Positions 1-8,184 are shown, numbered from the stretch's first letter. The stretch is 64,000 nt of DNA from Bacillus sp. RO2 (GCF_012911845.1 NZ_JAAXCU010000046.1:1-64000); one strand, 5' to 3'. Made by a program: numbers and translations. Notes: generated by a model from the letters alone, not told the origin.

Positions 1-380
1 TAACATCGTCCTTATTGACCCTCTATGAACCCCGGCATCTCCTAATTTTGGCTAACATTGTCCTCATTGACCTTCTATGAACCCCGGCAACTCCTAATTT
101 TGGCTAACATCGTCCTCATTGACCTTCTATGAACCCCTGCATCCCCTAGTTGTGGCTAACATTGTCCGCAGTGACCTTCTATGAACCCCGGCATCCCTTA
201 ATTTAGGCTAACATTGTCCTCATTGACCTACTATGAACCCCGGCATCTCCTAATTTAGGCTAACATTGTCCTCATTGACCTTCTATGAACCCCGGGAACT
301 CCTAATTTTGGCTAACATTGTCCACATTGACCTTCTATGAACCCCGGCATCTCTTAATATAGGCTAACATTGTCCTCATT
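1..380. repeat. Tandem 52-bp repeat array, seven copies plus a partial one
   Basis: Units beginning taacattgtcctcattgacc start at 1, 53, 105, 157, 209, 261, 313 and 365, exactly 52 bp apart. The eighth copy breaks off after about 16 bp near 380. Copies differ by only a few substitutions (for example cggcatctcc against cggcaactcc). The array probably continues leftward beyond the window. It ends about 9 bp from the 3' end of the ynfA-like gene. As 52 is not a multiple of 3, no reading frame is kept. Confidence 0.95.
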
Positions 381-388
381 CCTCACCA

Positions 389-724
389 CTAATTTCTAGG
401 TGCAAATAACATGACTGAAACTCCGACCAAGCAGATACCGGCTCCGATCCAGTCGAACAAATCCGGAGTCTTTCTATCCACTCCCCATCCCCAAAGTACA
501 GAAAGTATAATAAATACACCACCGTAAGCAGCATAAACCCTTCCAAATGAAGGAAAGCTTTGAAACGTTGCCAACACCCCATATAGCGCTAATGCAATTC
601 CTCCAGCCAATCCCAAATAAGCAGATTTCCCTTCCCTAAGCCACAACCATATCAAATAGCCCCCACCAATTTCCGCTATTCCAGCCAAGATAAACAGTGC
701 AAACGTCTGGACCAATATAGACAT
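389..724 (-). CDS. ynfA: YnfA/UPF0060 family small membrane protein
   Basis: A 111-residue, highly hydrophobic protein with four predicted membrane helices, matching the length and layout of the UPF0060 (YnfA) family, which is related to small multidrug resistance transporters. The helix-1 motif [10 protein letters not shown] and the stretch [12 protein letters not shown] are typical of the family. Substrate is unknown; some homologues have been reported as multidrug exporters. The gene stands alone, and its 3' end abuts a 52-bp tandem repeat array with no clear terminator between. The call rests on recognised sequence, not on a search. Confidence 0.9.
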   Translation of the reverse strand: MSILVQTFALFILAGIAEIGGGYLIWLWLREGKSAYLGLAGGIALALYGVLATFQSFPSFGRVYAAYGGVFIILSVLWGWGVDRKTPDLFDWIGAGICLVGVSVMLFAPRN

Positions 725-861
725 TCCCTAATAATCATTTCAATTCTACCAACCATACCTCCAAATGAGGTCTAAAACAATGTTTCCAAACATAATTTGT
801 AAAAAGTGTTATAAGAGCAAGCTCCTATAACCCATTCTAAAATGAAACAGGTGAGTTCTCT

Positions 862-1077
862 ATGTATTTCGTTTATTTTATGGAAAATAAGAATGTAGTA
901 TTAAGTCAGTATCGGAAAGAGCTGCCGAACGTGGATGAGGAATTAAAGATAAAGGGGCGCAAAGGGAAAGTTTTGAGTGTAAGCCATATTGATGACCGAC
1001 ATATTAATATTCATGTTGCTTTAGAAAAAGTAGTAAAAAAAGGTTTTGTGGACTTGTCGAAAAAGAAGAAGAAATAG
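862..1077 (+). CDS. Small basic protein of unknown function with KOW-like segment
   Basis: A 71-residue protein preceded by aggtga about seven bases before the ATG and followed at once by a strong terminator, so it is probably a real single-gene unit. Residues about 30-60 (GRKGKVLSVSHIDDRHINIHV) resemble a short beta-rich KOW-type segment, and the end is a run of lysines (SKKKKK). An internal ATG (MENKNVV) eight codons on is an alternative start. I do not recognise the family; nucleic-acid contact is only a guess from charge. Confidence 0.6.
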   Translation: MYFVYFMENKNVVLSQYRKELPNVDEELKIKGRKGKVLSVSHIDDRHINIHVALEKVVKKGFVDLSKKKKK

Positions 1078-1089
1078 AATCTTTCAGGA

Positions 1090-1117
1090 GGGGTTCTTCA
1101 TTGAAGAACCCCTTTTT
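1090..1117 (+). terminator. Intrinsic terminator
   Basis: Perfect 10-bp stem ggggttcttc/gaagaacccc with a 3-nt loop followed by ttttt, 12 bp after the stop of the preceding small gene. Confidence 0.93.
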
Positions 1118-1149
1118 CCATTCTATTGAACAAAAGCACCTCCGTATAT

Positions 1150-1379
1150 GACAAACTGTCGAATAGAACCAATCTATTTACTCTTAGCACCTCATAAAAC
1201 CGTCGAACTGTCTAATAGAACCCGTCTATTTGACCGAAACATCCCAAAAACCCGACGAACTGTCTAATAGAAGCACTCTATTTGACCAAAGCACCTCAAG
1301 AACCCGTCAAACTGTCTAATAGAAGCGGTCTATTTAACCAAAGCACCTTCCAAACTTACAGAACTGTCTAATAGATAGC
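1150..1379. repeat. Second tandem 52-bp repeat array
   Basis: The core ctgtctaatagaa recurs at 1156, 1208, 1260, 1312 and 1364, exactly 52 bp apart. A second sub-motif, tttgaccgaaacatc or variants, lies about 22 bp after each core. It fills the gap between a terminator (1090-1117) and the converging phosphotransferase pseudogene. The unit sequence differs from the 52-bp unit at the left end of the window; only period and intergenic setting are shared. The gaccgaa sub-motif also occurs in the 21-bp array near 26.9 kb. Confidence 0.92.
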
Positions 1380-1395
1380 CCTATTCCCATAAAAA

Positions 1396-2255
1396 TCACC
1401 TAATCTCCCTATACCAACGAGGAATATTCTCCTTAAAATTATCATGATCCCTAAATACATCCATGGCATACCGGGACAATAGATCATACTGCTCGTCTCC
1501 CATTTTCTTCCCCCAAACAAATGATGAAACTGCATGCATCGCACTATAAAGGGCAAATAGTTGCCAAAAATCCTTACTGATTTCCTCTCCGCCATTATAT
1601 CCATCAATGGCACCAATGGAAAAAGGGACACTGACCTTTACACCAAAAAAGCCGAGTTTTTGTAAGTCATGTATAGGGTCTCCCCAATCCATCCTCTGAA
1701 AATCGATAAACCCATTGAACTCCTTGTCCTTTACAATGAGGTTGAAAGGGTGAAAATCATCATAAAACTAATAAGTTTACTAACAACCACGGTGTCTAAA
1801 TCTTCTAGTAGCTTTAATTCTTCTATGTATCTATCACTTTTTCTTCTTTTATGTATGTTCCATGGTTCGGTTCCTTCAGGCGCAGGATACTCATGCAATT
1901 TTTTTAGCTCTTTCCCCGCTTGAAACCCAACGTGATACTGCTCTTTTTCTGTCAAACTACTTAACGCTTCTTCCCCATCCTTACCTGGCAGATATGTTAA
2001 TACCATATAAGCTAACCCCAGGGCTTGCTGTACCCCAAATTCAATAGCTTCTGGTACAAAATCTGAAACTGAGGATAACATAGTTATAGTTTCAAATTCT
2101 TTCTTTCTATCATCTGCATCTTCTAAAGGAAACAGTCTAATAAGGTACTTATCATCAATTACGAACTTCTGATCGTTCGAAAAACCCTTGGTAAGCTGTT
2201 GTATACTTTTTGCATCTTTCATGAACGGAATTTCTTGCTCCATAATTATAGCCAA
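1396..2255 (-). pseudogene. Frameshifted aminoglycoside phosphotransferase-like (APH) kinase
   Basis: Two abutting frames form one APH/choline-kinase-fold protein. The N-terminal frame (TTG at 2255 after aaagggga) carries the nucleotide-binding half, including KFVIDDKYLIRLFP. The C-terminal frame continues as DDFHPFNLIVKDKEFNG FIDFQRMDWGDP, i.e. the catalytic loop and the metal-binding IDF-type Asp. The break is at about 1764-1767, precisely at the catalytic loop. Restoring one C gives SFHDDFHPFN, the family's HxD...N loop; restoring a T gives SFYDD. Seen: one-base loss. Inferred: the gene is inactive unless the assembly is wrong or frameshifting occurs. Substrate unknown; many Bacillus members are not resistance enzymes. 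Confidence 0.85.
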
Positions 2256-2328
2256 TTAAACACATCCCCTTTGTTAACGTATGGACATTATATTATCCCT
2301 CATAACTAATTTTTGGTCTATTACATTT

Positions 2329-2529
2329 TTAAAATATTGCCACCAATATAAGTACAACAACCAAGATAATAAAAATTCCTGTCATTTTCCAACCTACTGA
2401 TCCTACAAGATCAACCAAGCTTCCGACCATGGACCTTGCAAAACCGTCGTTAAGGACTCCACCAGGATTCTTTTTCCATTCCTTTTGTCTGAATTTCTCC
2501 CTTTTCCTCTTAGCACTTTTTTCTCCCAC
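2329..2529 (-). CDS. Small tail-anchored membrane protein, DUF6366-like
   Basis: A 66-residue protein with a strongly basic N-terminal half (KRKREKFRQKEWKKNPGG) and one C-terminal membrane helix (GIFIILVVVLILVAIF). The order charged segment, NPGG, SLVDLVG, GWK, helix recalls the DUF6366 family of small Firmicutes proteins; I give this from memory. A GGAGG-type site (aggaggttttta on the minus strand) precedes the ATG. Function unknown. Confidence 0.72.
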   Translation of the reverse strand: MGEKSAKRKREKFRQKEWKKNPGGVLNDGFARSMVGSLVDLVGSVGWKMTGIFIILVVVLILVAIF

Positions 2530-2628
2530 TTAAAAACCTCCTAATAATGTCCACTATCCTCGTAAGACTTATGTTAAAATTATAAGAAAGTTCTGACTCT
2601 AAAACCAATTAAAAGAGGTGTTTAAACA

Positions 2629-2718
2629 TTGGCCGCTCTTCTAACATTGTTAGGTGATATTTTCGCTGCAATTGCTACCTCCTTTACACGTAACAAGAAA
2701 ACGCAAGAGAAGGAATAA
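2629..2718 (+). CDS. 29-residue amphipathic small peptide
   Basis: A TTG start at 2629 is preceded by agaggtg at an 8-base spacing. The predicted peptide begins MAALLTLLGDIFAAIATSF and ends in a charged tail RNKKTQEKE, an amphipathic helix plus basic/acidic end like small membrane-active peptides. Its stop codon lies inside the left arm of a perfect palindrome whose right arm holds the stop of the converging gene. No family recognised. The shared palindrome and the good ribosome-binding site favour a real gene, but length keeps confidence moderate. Confidence 0.5.
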   Translation: MAALLTLLGDIFAAIATSFTRNKKTQEKE

Positions 2719-2736
2719 ACTCATTTATTCCTTCTC
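2707..2736. terminator. Palindrome spanning both stop codons of converging genes
   Basis: Perfect 13-bp inverted repeat gagaaggaataaa/tttattccttctc around a ctca loop. On each strand the arm encodes Glu-Lys-Glu-stop, so both converging genes end in EKE inside the stem. No long T-run follows on either side, so it may act as a weak bidirectional terminator or 3'-end stabiliser. Confidence 0.8.
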
Positions 2737-3054
2737 CCATTCCAAATCCTCTCTTACCTCCAGCTCTTTAATTGTCTTTAGATGATCCTTCTCGCTGACA
2801 ATTTTGTAATTGTTTATATACTCTGTTCCAACTGTTATGTGGATGGTGCCTGTTTCAATGATGTTATCGTTAGGGTTTGATACCAGCAACTCAAGCACAT
2901 ATTCCGCTCCACCTCGTTCCTTATTGGCTTCCCTTTTTAAAGTAAGACCCGACAAATCTTCCAAAATATCTCGGATTGTTTTCTCATCTTCTAGTAAAAT
3001 GCTTTCTTTGTATGTATATAAGCCTGAGTCAAATGTACCTTTATTAATTTTCAT
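2725..3054 (-). CDS. Conserved hypothetical protein, 109 residues
   Basis: A soluble, acidic 109-residue protein without signal peptide or membrane segment. Alternating charged helices in the first half (YKESILLEDEKTIRDILEDL) and a beta-rich middle (EYVLELLVSNPNDNIIETG) suggest a small alpha/beta fold. It follows a small membrane-protein gene (3082-3300) by 27 bp on the same strand, so the two may be co-transcribed. No family recognised. Confidence 0.65.
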   Translation of the reverse strand: MKINKGTFDSGLYTYKESILLEDEKTIRDILEDLSGLTLKREANKERGGAEYVLELLVSNPNDNIIETGTIHITVGTEYINNYKIVSEKDHLKTIKELEVREDLEWEKE

Positions 3055-3081
3055 ATGCCTGATTTCACTATCTTCACGATA

Positions 3082-3300
3082 TTAAGCAAGTACAGCAGTA
3101 TCTGACGTAGTCGACCTTATCTGGTCATACAGGAAGTATCCTCCTACAAACAACACCAATGTAACAATGAGTGGTCCGAACCGGCTTTTGCGAAGTAATA
3201 GCTTAACCACTCCAATTAGTAATACTCCAAAAACAATCAAACTAACAAGAAACTTTAATGTAAGAACACCATCTACCATCCAAACTCCCCTTTTATTCAA
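3082..3300 (-). CDS. Small two-helix membrane protein
   Basis: 72 residues with two predicted membrane helices (TLKFLVSLIVFGVLLIGVV and GPLIVTLVLFVGGYFLY) separated by a basic loop KLLLRKSRFG. First gene of a possible two-gene unit with the hypothetical gene 27 bp downstream. Function not recognisable. Confidence 0.6.
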   Translation of the reverse strand: MNKRGVWMVDGVLTLKFLVSLIVFGVLLIGVVKLLLRKSRFGPLIVTLVLFVGGYFLYDQIRSTTSDTAVLA

Positions 3301-3433
3301 TTTCTATTAATCTATAACAACTTTAACATAAAATTACATATTTCATTTTTTTACATTACATTCCTTATGATATTGCCTTCTGTAATTTATGGGAGTAAAA
3401 TGTTTCTTAAAAACCACGCCAAGGAATGAGATC

Positions 3434-3781
3434 ATGATGGAAAAGCGCCTTTACATAATTATAGCTATCTTATTTCTATTCTTTCCTTATTTGGCGTATG
3501 GAGAAGTTGCACACTCTTTTCCATTATCCAGTGATGCCATAACACCTCATAGTAATATGCAAATTGAACCGGCAGTTCAGGCTCCGGGTACTAATGGCTG
3601 GCAAAAAAATAAGAAGGATTTTACTTTTCAACCATCACCTTATAAATCAATAGAAATTCATCAATTTCCATGCAAGCATTCAATCAAAAGGAATAACCTA
3701 GCAAATCCCCACCTATACCTTACCCCTTACTTTTTTTCAGGGGAGTTACCTAACCGATTCAGTGATTTAGATACTAATTAA
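3434..3781 (+). CDS. Secreted hypothetical protein
   Basis: The start at 3434 (MMEKRLY) is preferred over a longer frame because aaggaatga lies eight bases upstream. The first 23 residues form a signal peptide (LYIIIAILFLFFPYLAYG) with likely cleavage near AYGEVA. The mature part, about 90 residues, is rich in Pro, His and aromatic residues and has no recognised domain. The last codons lie in the left arm of a 13-bp hairpin that also precedes the next gene's ribosome-binding site, suggesting a two-gene unit. Confidence 0.62.
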   Translation: MMEKRLYIIIAILFLFFPYLAYGEVAHSFPLSSDAITPHSNMQIEPAVQAPGTNGWQKNKKDFTFQPSPYKSIEIHQFPCKHSIKRNNLANPHLYLTPYFFSGELPNRFSDLDTN

Positions 3782-3796
3782 AACTAAATCACTGAA
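3758..3796 (+). other. Intercistronic hairpin, 13-bp perfect stem
   Basis: ttcagtgatttag (3758-3770) pairs perfectly with ctaaatcactgaa (3784-3796) across a 13-nt loop that contains the upstream stop codon. The next gene's Shine-Dalgarno (gaggaaag) starts immediately after. There is no T-run, so an mRNA-stabilising or translation-coupling role is more likely than termination. Confidence 0.75.
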
Positions 3797-3809
3797 AAGA
3801 GGAAAGACA

Positions 3810-3992
3810 TTGAATCAGAAAACCGAGCTCAAAAAGTCTATGGAAACATACGTATTACTAATTTTGATTACAGGTTTTTTTCTCACAACCATTATGGTTG
3901 CGGCTACATTAACCGATCAAAATATTTTCGAATTGTTGCCTAAATTTTCTTGGAAGATGGTAAATAGCTGGGATGAAATTTTTAATCGTTAA
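3810..3992 (+). CDS. Small single-pass membrane protein
   Basis: 60 residues from a TTG start with gaggaaag seven bases upstream. One membrane helix (TYVLLILITGFFLTTIMVAA) is followed by a short Trp-containing tail. It probably shares a transcript with the secreted protein just upstream and ends in a bidirectional terminator. No family recognised. Confidence 0.6.
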   Translation: MNQKTELKKSMETYVLLILITGFFLTTIMVAATLTDQNIFELLPKFSWKMVNSWDEIFNR

Positions 3993-3999
3993 AATAAAA

Positions 4000-4046
4000 A
4001 ATCGACTTGATGAGGGATATCCTCCCTATTCAAGTCGACTTTTTTT
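4000..4046. terminator. Bidirectional terminator
   Basis: Stem tcgacttga (4002-4010)/tcaagtcga (4030-4038) with T-rich flank on both strands (aaaaaat upstream, ttttttta downstream), between converging genes. The apical part gaggga/tccctc strengthens the hairpin. Confidence 0.9.
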
Positions 4047-4416
4047 ATCTATGTTGATCAATTAAGATAGGATTGCCATCTGGATCTTCTATGGTGAAAC
4101 TAGCTGGGCCTTCACTGGATTCGTCTGCTTCTGTAAGAATTTTAATTCCTTTTTCCTTGAGACTCTTTTGAAGATCTCTGACATCCGTAAATGCATCCAT
4201 GTTTTCTGCATTTTGATTCCAGCCTGGATTGAATGTCAAAATATTTTTCTCAAACATCCCTTGGAAAAGGCCGATAATACAATCTTCATTTTTCATAATC
4301 AACCAGTTTTGGCTGATCTCACCACCAAATACTTCAAAGCCTAGACACTCATAAAATTCTTTTGATTTATGTATGTCTTTAACCGTTAAACTGACTGAAA
4401 ATGCTCCTAGTTTCAT
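4045..4416 (-). CDS. VOC (glyoxalase/bleomycin-resistance fold) family protein
   Basis: 123 residues forming two beta-alpha-beta-beta-beta modules: [22 protein letters not shown] at the start and [15 protein letters not shown] near the end, the usual VOC layout. The DPDGN motif is typical. Metal ligands expected in true glyoxalases are not all evident, so the substrate cannot be assigned. Monocistronic, facing a bidirectional terminator. A second, different VOC gene lies at 5861-6259. Confidence 0.88.
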   Translation of the reverse strand: MKLGAFSVSLTVKDIHKSKEFYECLGFEVFGGEISQNWLIMKNEDCIIGLFQGMFEKNILTFNPGWNQNAENMDAFTDVRDLQKSLKEKGIKILTEADESSEGPASFTIEDPDGNPILIDQHR

Positions 4417-4546
4417 GCTTCCTCCCTCTGGCTAGGTATCCCCCAGCCGATTAAAGATTTCTCTCTCTTATTATAGCAACAACATAGATAGAGAAAGTAG
4501 AGAATTTTCACTTTTTTATACTATAATGTTTAAAGGGGTGATAATA

Positions 4547-5083
4547 GTGAATTTTACATATGAAATATTACCAATTGATAGGTTAGAAACTTGTAAAGAG
4601 ATATGTAATGAATTAATGGTATACCAGAAATCATTGGCGCATATTACACCAGAGCGTTTTGACGACATGACATATGAAACGCGATTAATTCCGTCTGTAG
4701 AAAAAGCTCAGCACAATTATGTGGTGGTAGTTAAAGATCAAGATGAAGTGATTGGCTATGTTTATTCAAACATTTCTCCAAAAGAGGTCTATTCGTCTGA
4801 ATTTGCCACTTTTTTTGACATGAAATCCGTTGGGAAAACGCATGTTGGATGCTTGTCTCAATTCTACATAAAGGACAAATACCGCCAATACGGAATTGGT
4901 TCAAAGCTGTTTACCATGTCGATGGATTGGCTACAGAGTTTCAATGAAGTGGAAGATTATTTTATCTTTGTATCCAATGGAAATGAGCAGGCACTTGAGT
5001 TTTATAAACGAAAGGGCTTTTTTCTAAGTCATGAGATTTTAGATGGGTTTATTACCGTTTTAAGAAACAAAAAGGTGGCATGA
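4547..5083 (+). CDS. GNAT family N-acetyltransferase
   Basis: I start at GTG 4547 (MNFTYEILPI) because aaggggtg lies six bases upstream; an ATG seven codons earlier lacks a site. The 178-residue protein has the GNAT core: CLSQFYIKDKYRQYGIGSKL is motif A with the acetyl-CoA pyrophosphate loop RQYGIGS, and ALEFYKRKGFF is motif B. Substrate unknown. Its stop overlaps the start of a methyltransferase by four bases (ATGA), so the two are translationally coupled. Confidence 0.88.
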   Translation: MNFTYEILPIDRLETCKEICNELMVYQKSLAHITPERFDDMTYETRLIPSVEKAQHNYVVVVKDQDEVIGYVYSNISPKEVYSSEFATFFDMKSVGKTHVGCLSQFYIKDKYRQYGIGSKLFTMSMDWLQSFNEVEDYFIFVSNGNEQALEFYKRKGFFLSHEILDGFITVLRNKKVA

Positions 5084-5853
5084 TGAATAGTATTTTCAGA
5101 GAAAACTTAGAGAAATATGAAGACGCCATCGAGTATGATCGAATACATGAAGACTATTTAGTAGATTTGCCACTAATTCTAGAATGGGTACCGGAGAGTG
5201 GTCCCATTATTGAATTGGCGTGTGGGACGGGAAGGTTGACTATTCCACTGGCTGAACAGGGACATGAAATGATTGGTGTGGATATTCATGGAGGGATGCT
5301 GGAACGTGCTAAAACCAAAGCTACTGATAAGAATTTGACTATTCAATGGTTCTTACAGGATTGCACTCAGTTATCCCTTAAACAATCCACTAAGTTAATG
5401 TTCATGAGTGGTAACTCATTTCAACATTTCTTGACCAATGAAGTGCAAGATGCACTTTTACAATCCGTCCACCAACATCTAGAAAATGGAGGGATATTCA
5501 TTTTTGATACAAGAAATCCGATTATGGATGAGTTATCAAAGGTGGATGAGTATGAAGAGCACTTTAAGCATTCAAATGGTATGCAGGTAATCGAGTATCA
5601 CAGAGAAACTTATAACCCTCTGACACAAATCCTTCACTGCGAGACGGAAAGAAAGTTTCTTAAGGACACAAATTTAGAATCAATAGAGAAAGATAAAATT
5701 TCATTACGTTATGTATTCCCATTGGAGATGCGCCGGCTTTTAAATGAACATGGATTTAAAGTATTGCATGAATTCGGAGGCTGGAATAAAAACTCATTAA
5801 CCGCAAAAAGTCCACAAATGGTCTATGTTTGCCAAAAAAAAGGGAGTAGTTAA
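5080..5853 (+). CDS. Class I SAM-dependent methyltransferase
   Basis: 257 residues with the Rossmann motif I IIELACGTGRLTIPLA (about residues 43-58), the acidic end of beta 2 in GVDIHGGML, and motif IV region FMSGNSFQHF, where small-molecule methyltransferases have similar residues. No DNA-recognition domain. Coupled to the upstream GNAT gene by a 4-bp overlap; the two may modify the same small molecule, but that is inference. Confidence 0.88.
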   Translation: MMNSIFRENLEKYEDAIEYDRIHEDYLVDLPLILEWVPESGPIIELACGTGRLTIPLAEQGHEMIGVDIHGGMLERAKTKATDKNLTIQWFLQDCTQLSLKQSTKLMFMSGNSFQHFLTNEVQDALLQSVHQHLENGGIFIFDTRNPIMDELSKVDEYEEHFKHSNGMQVIEYHRETYNPLTQILHCETERKFLKDTNLESIEKDKISLRYVFPLEMRRLLNEHGFKVLHEFGGWNKNSLTAKSPQMVYVCQKKGSS

Positions 5854-5878
5854 ACAATGACTACTCCTTTTCTTTTAA
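5843..5878. terminator. Terminator between converging genes
   Basis: Stem ggagtagt (5843-5850)/actactcc (5860-5867) followed by ttttctttt. It overlaps the ends of both converging genes. Confidence 0.82.
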
Positions 5879-6259
5879 GTCCTTCTGATCCACGTTGAAT
5901 TCAATTAAATTATTGGAGGGATCCATACAAAAGATTTGTGCAAAACCGCTTTTGCTATGAGGTTTTTGCACTATTTCAATGCCTTTATTTTGAAGAAATT
6001 GCACCGTTTGTTTATAATCATCAACCCTGACGGCAAAATGTCCATCTCTACTGTCGATATTTTTTTCGTGCCTCAATGTTTCTGCCTGTTTATTTTCAAT
6101 CAAATGAAGTTGCGCAGTCCCCACCTGATACCATGCTCCAGGAAAATCAAAGTCTGGTCGTTTTAACTCAGGAAACCCAAGAAGTGTTCCATAAAAGTGT
6201 TTTGCCTCTGCAATGTCATTTACTGCTAGGCTGACATGATGTAGGTCTGATATTTTCAT
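5861..6259 (-). CDS. VOC family protein, glyoxalase-like
   Basis: 132 residues with the paired VOC modules: LHHVSLAVNDIAEAKHFYGTLLGF at residues 5-28 and DGHFAVRVDDY about residue 72. The metal-ligand pattern His (LHHVSL), Glu (HLIENK), His (GHFAVRV) and Glu (NLIEFNV) is visible, so this is a better candidate for a metal-dependent enzyme than the VOC gene at 4 kb. Reaction unknown. Single gene with its own terminator. Confidence 0.9.
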   Translation of the reverse strand: MKISDLHHVSLAVNDIAEAKHFYGTLLGFPELKRPDFDFPGAWYQVGTAQLHLIENKQAETLRHEKNIDSRDGHFAVRVDDYKQTVQFLQNKGIEIVQKPHSKSGFAQIFCMDPSNNLIEFNVDQKDLKEKE

Positions 6260-6293
6260 CTTGGTTACACACCCTTTCTAAAGAGTTTTAGTG

Positions 6294-7025
6294 CTAGTAT
6301 ATCACTTTTTGATTCTTACCTAGTGAGAAACCCTCAAACAACCTACCACCATACGGTTCCAATATATTCTCCACAATATGGATTACCTTGCTTTTATCAT
6401 TCTTACTATAAAATAAATCAAATGCTTGCGTAAATGCCTCTGCGAAGTTCTCATCAAATTCAGCAAGAGAACGAATAATCCATTTGGAGGAACCAATCCA
6501 CCTATTATTGGATCTTAATGTAAACTCCGCCGCAAGCTCCGCAAGGGTCCCAGCAATAAATATTGACTCAGATCGATTTGAAGATCCAATAAAATCATCA
6601 AGTACATCGGTAAGAAAATATTGTTTCAACTTAATGGTTGCTGTGTCCCATTTTTCTGGACCAGCATGTAAAAGTGTTTCCGCTTCTTGTTTTATTCCAT
6701 CTAAAATACCCTTATCCTTGAGAACGATTCCCTCTGAAATCATTCTTGGCAAACATGGTCTTGCCCTTTCACCATCACTTTTAAAAAATGCTTGATAGGA
6801 CTCTAGATTATGGCAGAATAGTTCAATCGGCCATCCAAACTCGACAAAAGATTCTCTATAAGAAGCGGGTAACTTTTGATCAAAGACCACAATATCCAAA
6901 TCTGATGTTGCGCTTTCCTGACCCCGCACCACGCTGCCAGCAAGTATGGCTCCTTCACAATCAGGAAAAAGTTTACCTATAATTTTCTCTGCAGCTTGAA
7001 CGGAAGATAATCGTTGAAATTCCAT
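6294..7025 (-). CDS. Nucleotidyltransferase domain protein
   Basis: 243 residues. The N-terminal polymerase-beta-type fold has the motif GSVVRGQESATSDLDIVVF (residues about 31-49), i.e. GS...DxD that binds Mg-nucleotide. The C-terminal half is helical, like the substrate domain of aminoglycoside nucleotidyltransferase-type proteins (ANT/AadA, Lnu). Substrate unknown. The neighbouring yqkD is divergent, so this gene has its own promoter. Confidence 0.85.
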   Translation of the reverse strand: MEFQRLSSVQAAEKIIGKLFPDCEGAILAGSVVRGQESATSDLDIVVFDQKLPASYRESFVEFGWPIELFCHNLESYQAFFKSDGERARPCLPRMISEGIVLKDKGILDGIKQEAETLLHAGPEKWDTATIKLKQYFLTDVLDDFIGSSNRSESIFIAGTLAELAAEFTLRSNNRWIGSSKWIIRSLAEFDENFAEAFTQAFDLFYSKNDKSKVIHIVENILEPYGGRLFEGFSLGKNQKVIY

Positions 7026-7148
7026 CTCTTAAACACCTCTTTTCTCAAAAGCATATCATAAACAAATGATCATTTTTAAGAAAAATTTCCCTTCTAGCTG
7101 ATCCAAATGATAAACTATGGTATATATATCCTTTTTGGAGGTTTTTCG

Positions 7149-8075
7149 GTGAAACAGCTAAAACGCATTTTAATTGTTATGGGCATTTTACTTTCCTATA
7201 TTCTATTTGTCGGCATTTTTTTCACCAATAAAGTCATGTACATTCGTAAAAAAACAAATGAAGAAATTTTACATCGGGAAAAACTGCTCGGACACTTTAA
7301 AGAAGACATTTATATCAAATTGCCAAAACGAGAACTTACTATCCCCTCCCCCCTTGGCTACAATATTTACGGGGAAATGTTTGATGTACCTGGGTCTACA
7401 CGTTATATGATTTTCAGTCATGGTGTGACGCAGAACACCCTCAATTCCATTAAATACATGAATATCTTTCTGGAAAGAGGCTGGAATGTCGTTTTATATG
7501 ATCACCGAAGACATGGAAAATCTGGTGGGAAGACAACAAGTTATGGATTTTATGAAAAGCACGATTTGAAAGCCGTCGTGGATTGGGTTCGCGAACAAGC
7601 GGGAAGTGAGGCAATCGTCGGGATACACGGGGAATCCATGGGTGCTGCCACGCTATTGATGTATGCAGGAGCCATTGAGGATGGTGCTGATTTTTATATA
7701 GCGGACTGTCCGTTTTCTGATTTAGAGGAACAATTGACCTATCGATTAAAAGCGGATTTCAAAATTCCGAAGCAGCTTGTTATGCCAATTGCCAACACTT
7801 TTTTACGCATAAGGGATAAGTACTCCATCCGAGATGTCTCACCAATCAACGTTATAGAAAACATTGAAAATCCAGTCCTGTTTATCCACAGTGAACCTGA
7901 CGACTTTATTCCCATTATGATGACCCAGCAACTATTCGAAAAGAAGAAAGGGAAAAAGCAATTGTATGTAGCTAGAAACGGGATGCATGCGATGAGTTAC
8001 TCTGAAAATCGCGAGGAATACGAAAAGGCGATTGATGAATTTTTGGACGAAATCGGGTTTGGAATCGAAAAGTAA
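7149..8075 (+). CDS. yqkD: YqkD-like membrane-anchored alpha/beta hydrolase
   Basis: The GTG at 7149 is chosen because ggagg lies seven bases upstream. The 308-residue protein starts with a membrane anchor (RILIVMGILLSYILFVGIFF) and continues with an alpha/beta-hydrolase domain: oxyanion region FSHGVTQNTL, conserved YDHRRHGKSGGKT, nucleophile elbow GIHGESMGA, acid in HSEPDDF and His in GMHAMSY. Sequence and layout match B. subtilis YqkD as I remember it. Natural substrate unknown. In B. subtilis yqkD follows yqkBC; here about 27 kb separates them. Confidence 0.9.
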   Translation: MKQLKRILIVMGILLSYILFVGIFFTNKVMYIRKKTNEEILHREKLLGHFKEDIYIKLPKRELTIPSPLGYNIYGEMFDVPGSTRYMIFSHGVTQNTLNSIKYMNIFLERGWNVVLYDHRRHGKSGGKTTSYGFYEKHDLKAVVDWVREQAGSEAIVGIHGESMGAATLLMYAGAIEDGADFYIADCPFSDLEEQLTYRLKADFKIPKQLVMPIANTFLRIRDKYSIRDVSPINVIENIENPVLFIHSEPDDFIPIMMTQQLFEKKKGKKQLYVARNGMHAMSYSENREEYEKAIDEFLDEIGFGIEK

Positions 8076-8080
8076 TTCCT

Positions 8081-8114
8081 AAGGAGCAATCATACCAATG
8101 GTTGCTCCTTTTTT
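8081..8114 (+). terminator. Intrinsic terminator
   Basis: Stem aaggagcaa (8081-8089)/ttgctcctt (8102-8110) followed by a run of T, just after yqkD. Confidence 0.92.
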
Positions 8115-8184
8115 GTTCCTAAGAATAATTTCCTATTGTAAATTGAATCATAAGAATAGCGACAAATTTGAAGGAGTGAAAGAA

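Noticed and set aside
1-380. CRISPR array
   Set aside because: The whole 52-bp unit is repeated, with no unique spacers, and no cas genes are present.
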